Below, in pieces: positions 17,981 to 26,644 of a stretch of DNA of 58,064 nucleotides. The position numbers and the translations under genes are program-made. Source of the stretch: G020354785 sp964521285 (GTDB lineage: Bacteria; Bacteroidota; Bacteroidia; Bacteroidales; UBA10428); assembly GCA_964521285.1 (NCBI GenBank), contig CAZFQS010000023.1, positions 1-58,064 on the forward strand, in the 5' to 3' direction. The notes under the pieces are model-generated. The model was not told where the DNA came from. It ran no database searches and was given only the letters and a program-made list of their open reading frames with translations. Position 1 is the stretch's first letter; each line of letters starts with the position of its first letter.

Positions 17981-18715
17981 ATGAAATTATTTCGGTTTTT
18001 ATTAAATCCATTAGTTATTCTGACAACTTTAATTTTATCCGGTTACCTTGTAAATGCACAAAATCAAAATTATAAAAGTATGGTTAATAATATTCACTGG
18101 TTTGGACAGGCAGCAGTAAAAATTGCCGCGGCCGGAAAAGTAATTTATATTGATCCTTATCAAATCAGCAATGAGGATCAGGCAGATATTATACTTATAA
18201 CGCATGGACACTCTGATCACTTATCACCAGGTGATATAAAGAAAATTATTACTAAGAATAGTATTATCATTGCTACTGATGATTGTATGGGTAAGCTTGA
18301 AGATCTTGATGTACGGGAAATCAAATCAATTAAGCCCGGACAGTCTATTACTCTGGATGATATAAATATAAGTGCTGTGCCGGCTTATAATGTAGTAAAA
18401 ACTAATTTTCATCCAAAAAGTAAAAACTGGGTTGGTTATGTACTTACAATTGAGGGGGTAAAAATATATCATGCTGGTGATACCGAGAGGATCCCTGAAA
18501 TGAAAGACATTGAATGTGATATCGCGATGTTACCGCTGGGTCAGACTTATACAATGAATAGTGTAAAAGAGGCAGCAGATGCTGCTATCGATGTTAAAGC
18601 CAGGGTTGCCATCCCTATTCATTACGGTCTTTATGAAGGGAAAGAAGATGATGCAAAAGAATTTAAGAAGTTGCTTGAAGGTAAGGTTGAGGTAATAATA
18701 AAACCTGCAGAGTAA
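17981..18715 (+). CDS. Exported metallo-beta-lactamase-fold hydrolase (UlaG-like)
   Basis: The 244-residue protein has an N-terminal signal peptide (MKLFRFLLNPLVILTTLI, cleavage near VNA-Q). A metallo-beta-lactamase fold of the UlaG type follows: HWFGQAAVKI, then YIDPYQ, the metal-binding THGHSDHLSPGD (HxHxDH), YHAGDTE, and the late PIHYGLY histidine. I chose the ATG at 17981 over a TTG two codons upstream because it directly begins the signal peptide. The substrate is unknown; cytosolic UlaG acts on ascorbate-6-phosphate lactone, but this protein is exported. It stands alone. Confidence 0.85.
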   Translation: MKLFRFLLNPLVILTTLILSGYLVNAQNQNYKSMVNNIHWFGQAAVKIAAAGKVIYIDPYQISNEDQADIILITHGHSDHLSPGDIKKIITKNSIIIATDDCMGKLEDLDVREIKSIKPGQSITLDDINISAVPAYNVVKTNFHPKSKNWVGYVLTIEGVKIYHAGDTERIPEMKDIECDIAMLPLGQTYTMNSVKEAADAAIDVKARVAIPIHYGLYEGKEDDAKEFKKLLEGKVEVIIKPAE

Positions 18716-18768
18716 TTGATAAACATTTCCGTAAGAAAGCACATTAAAGTTTTAATTTGCATAATTAA

Positions 18769-18801
18769 TTGCTTTACTAATTCGTTATTAGTATAATTTT
18801 G
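18769..18801 (+). promoter_or_regulatory. Possible promoter of the ABC permease gene
   Basis: TTG at 18769-18771, 22 bases, then TAATTTTG at 18794-18801, which matches TAnnTTTG. Transcription would begin about 20 bases before the ATG at 18826. Confidence 0.35.
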
Positions 18802-18825
18802 TAATATGGCAATTAAAGTCGTATA

Positions 18826-20070
18826 ATGAACTATATAGCTTTATTACAGGAAAATATAAAGGTTTCTTTAGGTTCCATAAGAGCGAATTTAATTCGTACC
18901 ATTCTTACTGTCTTAATTATTGGTGTTGGTATTATGGCTTTAGTAGGCATACTTACAGCGATTGATTCTATAAAAAATACTATTAATAAACAGTTCGCAA
19001 CAATGGGAGCCAATACTTTTACCATTGAAAGCAGAAGTTTTAATGTACAGATAGGTAAAAAGAAATACCGAAGAAAAAATCATCCTTATATTTCTTATCG
19101 TCAGGCACAGGAATTTAAGGATAACTATGACTATCCTGCTATTGTGTCTATATATACTTACGCCTCAGGAATAGCGACAGTAAAATACAAGTCAAACAAG
19201 TCCCATCCCAATGTTGCCGTTATAGGCACAGATGAAGATTACGTATATACGGCTGGTTACGAAATTAAACAGGGAAGAAACCTGTCTGCTCAGGATATCA
19301 GATTAAACAGTAATGTTGCAGTACTTGGAAACGGATTAGTAAAAAAAGTATTCAAGAGAAGTAATAAGGTACTTAATGAGGTTATCACAATCGGAAGTGG
19401 CAAGTACAGAGTTATTGGTATTTTAGAGGATAAAGGTTCCAGCATAGGTGGAAGTGATAATATGTGTTTGCTGCCATACACTAATGTCAGGCAATATTTT
19501 TCAATTCCCGGAAGAAATTACTCAATAAATGTAACACCAGATAATGAATTGCTTTATGATGAAATTGTTGGACAGGCTGAAAGTGTTTTCAGAATAGTAA
19601 GAAATTTGAGTGTCAGGGATGAATCAGACTTCAATATTACAAAGAGTGATTTCTTGTCAAATATTCTTAATGATGCCATAAAGAAAGTTTTGATTGCTGC
19701 AACAATAATTGGATTTATTACTCTTTTTGGAGCAGCTATCGGGCTTATGAACATAATGCTTGTGTCGGTAACTGAGAGAACAACAGAGATAGGAATACGT
19801 AAAGCTATCGGGGCAAAAAATAATATAATTAAATTACAATTTTTATTTGAGGCGATAATTATATGTCAATTTGGGGGTATTTTAGGAATTTTATTAGGAA
19901 TTTTCGTGGGAAATATTGTATCTTTAGTTCTAAAATCAGCCTTTATTATACCGTGGCTGTGGATTATAGGTGGCATAGCATTATGCTTTGTTGTTGGTCT
20001 GGTCTCCGGATATTTCCCAGCTGTAAAAGCATCGAAACTGGATCCGATAGTCGCATTGAGGTATGAATAA
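18826..20070 (+). CDS. MacB/FtsX-type ABC transporter permease
   Basis: The 414-residue protein has the MacB_PCD-FtsX layout. A first membrane helix (about 20-45, TVLIIGVGIMALVGILTAI) is followed by a large periplasmic domain (46-285). Three helices lie at the C-terminus (about 290-315, 340-370 and 375-400), with ERTTEIGIRKAIGA between the first two and the final PAVKASKLDPIVALRYE. MacB-type permeases do not move substrate through the membrane; they couple cytosolic ATP hydrolysis to periplasmic work, such as lipoprotein or efflux functions. No ATPase gene is adjacent, so the partner lies elsewhere. A SiaC-like gene follows 20 bases downstream. Confidence 0.9.
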   Translation: MNYIALLQENIKVSLGSIRANLIRTILTVLIIGVGIMALVGILTAIDSIKNTINKQFATMGANTFTIESRSFNVQIGKKKYRRKNHPYISYRQAQEFKDNYDYPAIVSIYTYASGIATVKYKSNKSHPNVAVIGTDEDYVYTAGYEIKQGRNLSAQDIRLNSNVAVLGNGLVKKVFKRSNKVLNEVITIGSGKYRVIGILEDKGSSIGGSDNMCLLPYTNVRQYFSIPGRNYSINVTPDNELLYDEIVGQAESVFRIVRNLSVRDESDFNITKSDFLSNILNDAIKKVLIAATIIGFITLFGAAIGLMNIMLVSVTERTTEIGIRKAIGAKNNIIKLQFLFEAIIICQFGGILGILLGIFVGNIVSLVLKSAFIIPWLWIIGGIALCFVVGLVSGYFPAVKASKLDPIVALRYE

Positions 20071-20090
20071 TATTTGAAAGTAAAATAAAT

Positions 20091-20468
20091 ATGGAAGAGT
20101 TAGTAATTAAAAAAACAAGTAATACACCAAATGTACACTTTGATCCTGAATTGGGAATTTTGAAACTGGAAGGAAGATCTATACCTGAAAATCCAAGTGA
20201 TTTTTTTGAAAGATTAATTGCCTGGATAGAGAAATATTTTAATAACCCCAAAGAAATCACAAGGATAGATCTTAACCTTGAATATATTAACAGTGGTTCT
20301 TCAAAGTACTTACTGGGAATATTCAGACTTATAAAAAAGAGATTTGATGAAGGTAAGAACTGCATTGTAAACTGGTACTATGAAGAAGATGACGAAGCAA
20401 TTTTAAGTTTGGGAGAACATTATAAATCTACAATTAAAATACCCTTCAATCTTATTGAGTATATATAA
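20091..20468 (+). CDS. SiaC family regulatory phosphoprotein (DUF1987)
   Basis: The 125-residue cytosolic protein matches the DUF1987/SiaC family over its whole length: NTPNVHFDPELGILKLEGRS at the N-terminus, ENPSDFFERLIAWI, LNLEYINSGSSKYLLGIF (the segment with the phosphorylatable Ser/Thr) and a final ACT-like strand region. In Pseudomonas, SiaC is dephosphorylated by SiaA and phosphorylated by SiaB, and the dephosphorylated form activates the diguanylate cyclase SiaD. No siaA, siaB or siaD gene is nearby, so the signalling partner here is unknown. It is followed at once by a strong bidirectional terminator. Confidence 0.88.
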   Translation: MEELVIKKTSNTPNVHFDPELGILKLEGRSIPENPSDFFERLIAWIEKYFNNPKEITRIDLNLEYINSGSSKYLLGIFRLIKKRFDEGKNCIVNWYYEEDDEAILSLGEHYKSTIKIPFNLIEYI

Positions 20469-20471
20469 AAA

Positions 20472-20496
20472 AACCTGGAGTTGTCAACTCCAGGTT
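20472..20496. terminator. Bidirectional terminator between siaC-like gene and gapA
   Basis: AACCTGGAGTT (20472-20482), loop GTC, AACTCCAGGTT (20486-20496): an 11-bp perfect stem with A residues on the left and T residues on the right, so it works in both directions for the convergent genes. Confidence 0.92.
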
Positions 20497-20516
20497 TTTA
20501 CATTTATCAGATTTTC

Positions 20517-21521
20517 CTATATTAATTTTTCAATTAAATCTACCACCCTGTAAGAATAGCCCCATTCGTTATCATACCATGCAAGTACTTTTACTTTTTT
20601 CCCTAAAACTATGGTACTCTGAGCATCAAAGATCGAAGAATGGGGATTATGAATAACATCAACAGATACAATAGGATCTTCAGTATATTCGAGAATTCCC
20701 TTCATTGGACCCTCAGCTGCTTCTTTCATTGCAGCGTTAATTTCTTCTACAGTTGCCTCTTTTTTCAAGTTAGCAACAAAATCAACTAAAGAACCTGTAG
20801 GAGTAGGCACTCTAATAGCCAAACCATTTAACTTGCCATTTAATTCAGGTATAACTTTACCAACTGCCTTTGCTGCCCCTGTTGTAGTAGGTATCTGGGA
20901 TAATGCAGCAGACCGGGCTCTTCTTAAGTCACTATGAGGTGCATCCAATATAACCTGGTCATTGGTATAGGAATGAATTGTTGTCATCAGGCCGTCTTCA
21001 ATACCGAACTTGTCATTCAGCACTTTTACAACAGGTGCCAGACAATTGGTTGTGCATGAAGCGTTAGATACGCAAGTATCCTCTGGCCTGAGATCATCAT
21101 CATTAACCCCCAGTACTATCATATTATCAATCTGATCTTTAGCAGGAACGGTAAGAATTACCTTTTTTGCCCCGTTTTTAAGATGATCACCATAACCACC
21201 CTTGGAACTTTCTCTTGATCTGAAAACACCGGTAGATTCGATTACAACGTCAGGAGTATCCGCCCAGGGAATATTTGCAGGGCTTCTTTCCGCACTTACT
21301 CTTATTTTATTGCCGTTTACTATTAGTCCGTTATCATCATAACTGACACTACCTTCGAATTTCCCCTGAGTTGAATCGTACTTAAGCAGATGAGCCAACA
21401 CCTTATTTTCGGTGATATCATTAATGCCTACAACTTCCATGCTAGGTCTTTCCAGAGCAATTTTAAATACATTTCTGCCAATTCTGCCAAAACCATTGAT
21501 TCCTATTTTAATTTTAGTCAT
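20517..21521 (-). CDS. gapA: Glyceraldehyde-3-phosphate dehydrogenase
   Basis: The 334-residue protein has the normal length. Its Rossmann start is IGINGFGRIGRNVF, Asp35 in GINDI suits NAD, and the catalytic Cys156 lies in SNASCTTNCLAP. THSYTNDQ, RRARSA and WYDNEWGYSYRVVDL follow. It oxidises glyceraldehyde 3-phosphate to 1,3-bisphosphoglycerate in glycolysis. Upstream on the minus strand, TTG at 21602-21600 and TACTTTCG at 21579-21572 are 20 bases apart, which is one base off the Bacteroidetes promoter consensus. It ends at the bidirectional terminator shared with the siaC-like gene. Confidence 0.98.
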   Translation of the reverse strand: MTKIKIGINGFGRIGRNVFKIALERPSMEVVGINDITENKVLAHLLKYDSTQGKFEGSVSYDDNGLIVNGNKIRVSAERSPANIPWADTPDVVIESTGVFRSRESSKGGYGDHLKNGAKKVILTVPAKDQIDNMIVLGVNDDDLRPEDTCVSNASCTTNCLAPVVKVLNDKFGIEDGLMTTIHSYTNDQVILDAPHSDLRRARSAALSQIPTTTGAAKAVGKVIPELNGKLNGLAIRVPTPTGSLVDFVANLKKEATVEEINAAMKEAAEGPMKGILEYTEDPIVSVDVIHNPHSSIFDAQSTIVLGKKVKVLAWYDNEWGYSYRVVDLIEKLI

Positions 21522-21716
21522 AATTTATGTATTTATAGATTAACAATTTAAGGTCAATAAAAAATGAAATGCGAAAGTAACAAAATTAGTGAATTCCCAC
21601 AATAAATAGAATAAGGTTTTTAAAGTTAAAATGAATTTTTACTATAATAATTGATTATCAGTAAGAGATAATCAATTATTGGAGGTTATTAAATAAAATA
21701 AAAATGGATTTATATA

Positions 21717-22514
21717 TTATTCCTGAATAAGGATTTCATCAATTTTAGTCTTTCTACTTTTAAATCTTGAATCAATTACCTTTCCGAACCTATAACTTAC
21801 AAATAAACTAAAAAACACTTGCTTATTGTTTTCTATTGCCATTATAGGAATCTTTTGTACAAATGCATCTAAAATCATACCAGCCTCTAAAGCGTGTATG
21901 ATCTCATCATACTTGCTAAATTCAAAAGTAAATCCAGCTTTTGCATATAAACCGGGAGCAAAAGTTATTTCATTAATACCATTAAAATATGAAGCCTTTG
22001 ACATTATTCTGGGGTCAATGTGCTGGGTAATATCAAATTTTTCGGTTTTTTGATCCACAATTCTGCCATCTGCACTAATGACATAAATGTTATAATATAC
22101 TGGCTTTTTAATTCCCAGGGCAGGACCGAAATTATAGAAATATCTTATGGATATTCCTCCCCTGTCGAACTTTTGAAAAAGTTCTTTCTGAATACCAAAA
22201 CCTGCTCTCAGATTATAAAAATTTATAAGTTTTCCATATACAAAACTCCTTCCTGCTAAAGTTGCTGCTGATGTTGATATTTTTACCTCTTTGGGATGTT
22301 TTATACCGGCAAAATCAATTTCATAGAGAGTTTTTTTAAAGGCAGTCATGCGTCTGGCGTACCTGAAATTTCCTCCAAATCCGGTTGAATTTAATAATGC
22401 GGCAAAAGTCCGTTCATTACGGTAAAAAATTTTCTCCTGGTCATCTATTTCCCCTTGTGCTAATGAAAGAAAACAGATGAATATAAAAGGTATATTAATA
22501 AGTAATTTTTTCAC
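21717..22514 (-). CDS. Exported outer-membrane-like hypothetical protein
   Basis: The 265-residue protein starts with a clear signal peptide (MKKLLINIPFIFICFLSLAQG). The rest is rich in aromatic residues and short alternating stretches (FGGNFRYARR, IRYFYNFGPALG, LYAKAGFTFEF, VFFSLFVSYRFGKV), as in outer-membrane beta barrels of about eight strands. The end is not the classical C-terminal Phe but a charged tail. Similar proteins are common in Bacteroidetes without known function. It stands alone between gapA and the two micro-lipoproteins, all on the minus strand. Confidence 0.75.
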   Translation of the reverse strand: MKKLLINIPFIFICFLSLAQGEIDDQEKIFYRNERTFAALLNSTGFGGNFRYARRMTAFKKTLYEIDFAGIKHPKEVKISTSAATLAGRSFVYGKLINFYNLRAGFGIQKELFQKFDRGGISIRYFYNFGPALGIKKPVYYNIYVISADGRIVDQKTEKFDITQHIDPRIMSKASYFNGINEITFAPGLYAKAGFTFEFSKYDEIIHALEAGMILDAFVQKIPIMAIENNKQVFFSLFVSYRFGKVIDSRFKSRKTKIDEILIQE

Positions 22515-22605
22515 GGAATATAAAATAAAGGACTATTCCTGATTAAAGAGTATACTTTAAGGAAAAGTATAATGTAAAGATAGTAAAAAAAGTGTATGTT
22601 AGATA

Positions 22606-22737
22606 TTAACTATTGGTGGATTCAGATTGCTCAGTATCATTCTGTCCGTAAGCGGGACAAATTTTGCTCCCTTTACATGAAACAAAGGCGAGAGCTAATG
22701 AAATTAAAAGTACTGCTAAGATGAAAATTCTTTTCAT
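22606..22737 (-). CDS. Micro-lipoprotein with ICPAYG motif (copy 1)
   Basis: A 43-residue frame starts at the ATG at 22737-22735. It has a Lys/Arg start, a hydrophobic stretch (residues 4-19) and a lipobox-like FVSC with Cys21. The mature part, 23 residues, begins CKGSKICPAYGQND and ends in a Ser/Glu/Thr-rich tail. The next upstream frame (22938-22813) encodes a paralogue with the same plan. The pair argues that both are real genes in spite of their size. I recognise no characterised family; a second Cys (27) in the ICPAY motif may be important. Likely a membrane-anchored periplasmic peptide. Confidence 0.7.
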   Translation of the reverse strand: MKRIFILAVLLISLALAFVSCKGSKICPAYGQNDTEQSESTNS

Positions 22738-22812
22738 GATTTATATAATTAAGTTATCCAACCATGTGCTACCTTCAAAAATAAGTAAAAAAACTTATAC
22801 TTAAAACCCTTT

Positions 22813-22938
22813 TTAATTATTATTTTTTTGTTCATAATTATCATTGCTTGCATATGCGGGGCATATATACTTGTTACAGGAGCACATGATAGTAATTGTA
22901 ACTACCAATAATATAATTAATACTTTTAGCTTTTTCAT
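22813..22938 (-). CDS. Micro-lipoprotein with ICPAYA motif (copy 2)
   Basis: A 41-residue frame starts at the ATG at 22938-22936: MKKLKV, a hydrophobic stretch (7-18), a lipobox-like MCSC with Cys21, then CNKYICPAYASND and an Asn-rich end. Against copy 1 the signal parts differ, but the distance from the lipid Cys (21) to the motif Cys (26 or 27), the ICPAY motif itself and the following Asn-Asp are shared. Both copies lie head to tail 75 bases apart. A possible -7 element TAAATTTG is on the minus strand at 23005-22998, without a clear -33. Confidence 0.7.
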   Translation of the reverse strand: MKKLKVLIILLVVTITIMCSCNKYICPAYASNDNYEQKNNN

Positions 22939-23500
22939 TTTTAAAGTTTTTTTGATTTTTTATTTATTTTATTATTGAATAATACTTTAATTATTTTCAA
23001 ATTTAAAAATTATTTACCTTTGTAACCCACATTTTTACTAACAATCTTCAGTCTGTATTTCTTCTCGTTTGTGAATTCAGGACTCATAAAAAGTATGATT
23101 ATTTGTTTTTTCATAGTTTAGCTAGTCCGGGTAAGTATTAGTAGTGATTAATACGGTTTACCCTTTAACATTGTTTCAGATACAAAATCCTGATAATGTA
23201 TTCAGATCCATGCTCCATGCTCCAATACTCTGGTAATCAGGATAAAAGAAAACGTTCGTCTATAAATTAAATATATTTTACTTATCTTTTTTTTGCCAGC
23301 ATTTATCATGAAAATCTGACATTTAAACAACAAAAAGTAACGATAAGTAAAAATATTTAACAGTTTAATGTAATATCAAAAATGATTTAATGAATTAATA
23401 GATACTGATAAAAATGAGAAAGGATTAAATTACTTTTTAATTTATGTATTGTTATATTAATTTTATTTAATATTTATAAAATTCAGATCAAAAATATTTT
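22939..23500. other. Intergenic stretch with two long hairpins
   Basis: No convincing gene. Hairpin A: GGGTAAGTATTA (23129-23140), loop of 8, TAATAC (23149-23154), a 3-base bulge, TTACCC (23158-23163), giving 12 pairs. Hairpin B: ATCCTGAT (23187-23194) with ATCAGGAT (23236-23243), whose loop contains TCCATGC repeated at 23207-23220. Neither is followed by a T run. The part from 23120 to 23260 is less AT-rich than its flanks. It could be a small RNA or a leader of the DUF3109 gene, although that gene is 240 bases away. Confidence 0.4.
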
Positions 23501-24079
23501 ATGCTTCAGATTGAAAATACGCTTGTTAGTATTGATGTTGTTAAGGAGAATTTTAAATGCGATATTAAAAAATGTAAAGGTCTGTGTTGTGTTCATGGAG
23601 ATTCAGGTGCTCCTCTCGAAGAATTTGAACTAAATATTTTAAAGGATATATATCCGGCAATAAAACCCTATCTTCGGTATGAAGGAATAATTACTATAGA
23701 GAATGAGGGTACCTATGTTATTGATAAGGATAAGGAATATGTAACACCTATCATAAATGGTAAGGAATGTGCATACACAGTCTTTGAGAATGGAGTTGCA
23801 AAATGCGGAATTGAACTGGCATTTATTAACAGGAAAACAGAATTTAGAAAACCTTTGTCATGTTGTCTTTATCCAGTCAGAATCAAGAAACATAACACTT
23901 TTGATGCAGTGAATTACGACAGGTGGAAAATATGTGAACCGGCTCGTGAATTAGGTAACAATCTGAATTTACCGGTTTATAAATTTGTAGAAGATGCATT
24001 AATCAGTAAATACGGAAAAGAGTGGTTTAAAAAGTTAATTAAAATTGCAGCAAACATTTTAAAGTCAGAAAGATTATAA
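23501..24079 (+). CDS. DUF3109 family cysteine-rich protein
   Basis: The 192-residue protein matches DUF3109, a Bacteroidetes family of unknown function, over its length. It has nine cysteines in clusters typical of metal or Fe-S binding: Cys20, 25, 29 and 30 (CDIKKCKGLCC), Cys90, Cys102, Cys121-122 (PLSCCLYPVR) and Cys145 (WKICEPA). The pattern resembles the YkgJ/UPF0153 putative zinc or iron-chelating proteins. There is no signal peptide. It is a single gene preceded by a long non-coding region. Function unknown. Confidence 0.88.
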   Translation: MLQIENTLVSIDVVKENFKCDIKKCKGLCCVHGDSGAPLEEFELNILKDIYPAIKPYLRYEGIITIENEGTYVIDKDKEYVTPIINGKECAYTVFENGVAKCGIELAFINRKTEFRKPLSCCLYPVRIKKHNTFDAVNYDRWKICEPARELGNNLNLPVYKFVEDALISKYGKEWFKKLIKIAANILKSERL

Positions 24080-24454
24080 TAATATAAATTTATTCAATAG
24101 TCTTATCCATTAATTCAAAAAGCATAATCCCTGGCTTATCTTCCCGCAATTCCTGAAAAATAATTCTTATCCAAACATTTTTCAGGATCTTTGCATTTCA
24201 AATTTTTCTTCCTGAAACCCGGATTCATGATATTGTTATAAATGACTTAATATATTATGAATGAACTCCTTTATTTATAATAAATATGATTAATATATAT
24301 TAAATATTGAAACATACCCCATACTAAACTGGGTGTTAATAAAAAAAATATATATTTTAATAAAAATAAGTATAAAAATATAAGGGGCATGTTATAAAAA
24401 TATATATATTTGTCGTGAAAGTTATTTAATAATATTAAAATAAAGTATTTAGTT
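24080..24454. other. Intergenic region upstream of glnN
   Basis: AT-rich and without a supported gene. CCCATACTAAACTGGG (24317-24332) has only a weak 4-base dyad. The part next to glnN holds the -7 element listed separately. Confidence 0.4.
24405..24412 (+). promoter_or_regulatory. -7 element upstream of glnN
   Basis: TATATTTG fits TAnnTTTG and would start transcription about 35 bases before the ATG at 24455. No TTTG is seen at the -33 distance, so an activator may be needed, as would suit a nitrogen-regulated gene. That last point is inference. Confidence 0.35.
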
Positions 24455-26644
24455 ATGGCAACACTAAGGTTTAATGCTCTTAATGAAGTTATATCAAGAA
24501 AGCCAATACATGTAAAAGCTCCTGCCAGCGTGACATCAGATTATTATGGCGTCAATGTATTTGATAAGAAGAAGATGGAAAAATATTTATCAGATGAAGC
24601 CTATAATCATGTTATTGAAGCTATAGAAAAAGGTACAAGAATAGACAGAAAGATTGCCGATCAGGTGGCCTCAGGGATGAAATCCTGGGCGATGGAAATG
24701 GGTGCCACACATTATTCTCACTGGTTTCAGCCTTTAACTGAAGGTACGGCAGAAAAACATGATGCATTTATTGAACAGGGAGAGTCAGGGGGTGTTATAG
24801 AAAATTTTTCAGGAGGCTTATTAGCCCAGCAGGAACCGGATGCATCCAGCTTTCCAAGCGGTGGTATAAGAAACACATTTGAGGCAAGGGGTTATACAGC
24901 ATGGGATCCATCATCTCCGGCCTTCATTGTGGGTAATACTCTAAGTATACCTACGATATTTGTCTCTTATACAGGGGAAGCACTTGATCATAAAACGCCT
25001 TTGATAAATGCCTTAAATGCCTTGGATAAGGCTGCAGTAAAAGTTTGTCAGTACTTTGATAAAGACGTAACAAAAGTTATCGCAACCATGGGCTGGGAGC
25101 AGGAATACTTTTTAATTGATGAAGCATTGTATTATGCCCGCCCTGACCTTGTATTAACAGAAAAGACACTAATGGGCCATGCTTCAGCTAAAGACCAGCA
25201 GCTGGATGATCATTATTTCAGTTCAATCCCGGAAAGAGTGGGGGCTTTTATGCGCGAACTGGAGTTCGAAGCTTACAAACTGGGTATCCCATTAAAAACC
25301 AAGCATAATGAGGTCGCCCCAAGCCAGTTTGAATGTGCTCCCATATTTACAGAGTGTAATCTTGCTGTTGATCATAACACAATATTAATGGATTTAATGA
25401 AGAGGATTGCACGCCATCATAATTTCAGGGTTCTGCATCATGAGAAACCTTATAAGGATATTAACGGTTCAGGGAAGCATAATAACTGGTCACTTGCTAC
25501 AAATACAGGGATTAATCTTCTGGCACCAGGTAAAAACCCGAGGACAAATTTGCAGTTTATTACATTCCTGGTAAATATAATAAAAGCAGTTCATAAGCAT
25601 GCAGACTTGCTGGTAGCGAGCGTAGCCTCTGCCGGTAATGCATACAGATTAGGCGCAAATGAAGCTCCACCTGCAATTATATCAGTTTTTATAGGTAGCC
25701 AGATGACCGAAATGCTTGAACTTATTGAAAAGAAGGTTACTAATAAGAAGATGACTCCAGGTGAAAAAACCGAGTTAAAATTAAATGTTATTAAAGTGCC
25801 ACGAATTCTTTTGGATAATACTGACAGAAACAGGACCTCCCCATTTGCATTTACAGGGGAAAAATTTGAATTCAGGGCAGTAGGCGCTTCGGCTAATTGT
25901 GCATCTGCAATGACTGTATTAAACGCAGCTGTTGCAGAGCAACTAATAGAATTTAAAAAGAATGTTGATCAATTAATAAAAAAGAGAGTTAAAAAGGATG
26001 AAGCAATATTCCAGACACTGAGACAGTATATTATTGATTCAAAAGCAAGAAGGTTTGAAGGTAATAGTTATAGTGAAGAGTGGAAAGAAGAAGCAAAGAG
26101 AAGGGGATTGAGTAATATTACCAATGTTCCGGAAGCTCTGGACGTTTATAATACTGAACAAAGTGTAAAGTTATTCGCAGATTTGGGCATATTGACAGGC
26201 AGGGAAATTGAAGCAAGAACTAATGTGAGACTGGATACATACACTAAGAAAGTCCAGATAGAGTCCAGAGTTCTTGCTGATTTAGCCCTTAATCATATCA
26301 TTCCTACAGCCATTAAATACCAGACCTCATTACTTGAAAATGTTAATGGATTGAGGAAATTATACAATGAAAAGGAATATGAAGAACTTGGCGGTGAAAG
26401 AATAGAATTGATTAAAGCCATATCATACCACATCGACAACATTAAAGTAAAAGTCAGTGAAATGACAGAAGCCAGAAAGGCCGCAAATAAAATAGAAAAT
26501 GAAAGAGATAAAGCAGCAGAGTATTCCACTACTATTTTTAATTATCTTGAAGATATAAGGTATCATATTGACCACCTTGAAATAGTTGTGGATGATGAAA
26601 TATGGCCTTTACCAAAGTACAGGGAATTATTATTTACAAGTTAA
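24455..26644 (+). CDS. glnN: Glutamine synthetase type III
   Basis: The 729-residue protein has the size and layout of GSIII, the large form common in Bacteroidetes, rather than the 450-residue GSI. It starts RFNALNEVISRKP; the catalytic core includes GWEQEYFLID, KHNEVAPSQFECAP (glutamate-side strand), HHEKPYKDINGSGKHNNWS and the ATP-side RNRTSPFAFTG. It makes glutamine from glutamate, ammonia and ATP, in the cytosol, as a large oligomer. Its stop codon overlaps by four bases the stop of the small convergent gene on the other strand. Confidence 0.98.
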   Translation: MATLRFNALNEVISRKPIHVKAPASVTSDYYGVNVFDKKKMEKYLSDEAYNHVIEAIEKGTRIDRKIADQVASGMKSWAMEMGATHYSHWFQPLTEGTAEKHDAFIEQGESGGVIENFSGGLLAQQEPDASSFPSGGIRNTFEARGYTAWDPSSPAFIVGNTLSIPTIFVSYTGEALDHKTPLINALNALDKAAVKVCQYFDKDVTKVIATMGWEQEYFLIDEALYYARPDLVLTEKTLMGHASAKDQQLDDHYFSSIPERVGAFMRELEFEAYKLGIPLKTKHNEVAPSQFECAPIFTECNLAVDHNTILMDLMKRIARHHNFRVLHHEKPYKDINGSGKHNNWSLATNTGINLLAPGKNPRTNLQFITFLVNIIKAVHKHADLLVASVASAGNAYRLGANEAPPAIISVFIGSQMTEMLELIEKKVTNKKMTPGEKTELKLNVIKVPRILLDNTDRNRTSPFAFTGEKFEFRAVGASANCASAMTVLNAAVAEQLIEFKKNVDQLIKKRVKKDEAIFQTLRQYIIDSKARRFEGNSYSEEWKEEAKRRGLSNITNVPEALDVYNTEQSVKLFADLGILTGREIEARTNVRLDTYTKKVQIESRVLADLALNHIIPTAIKYQTSLLENVNGLRKLYNEKEYEELGGERIELIKAISYHIDNIKVKVSEMTEARKAANKIENERDKAAEYSTTIFNYLEDIRYHIDHLEIVVDDEIWPLPKYRELLFTS

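Noticed and set aside
19964..20365. 133-residue minus-strand frame
   Set aside because: Shadow spanning the ends of the ABC permease and siaC-like genes; both sense genes are clearly real.
23010..23114. 34-residue frame on the minus strand behind the micro-lipoproteins
   Set aside because: It begins MKKQIIILFM but lacks a lipobox, a second Cys or the ICPAY motif, and no other support is seen.
24128..24228. Short frame on the minus strand with two Cys (about 30 residues)
   Set aside because: Too short, no signal or repeat of a known motif, and no promoter or terminator around it.
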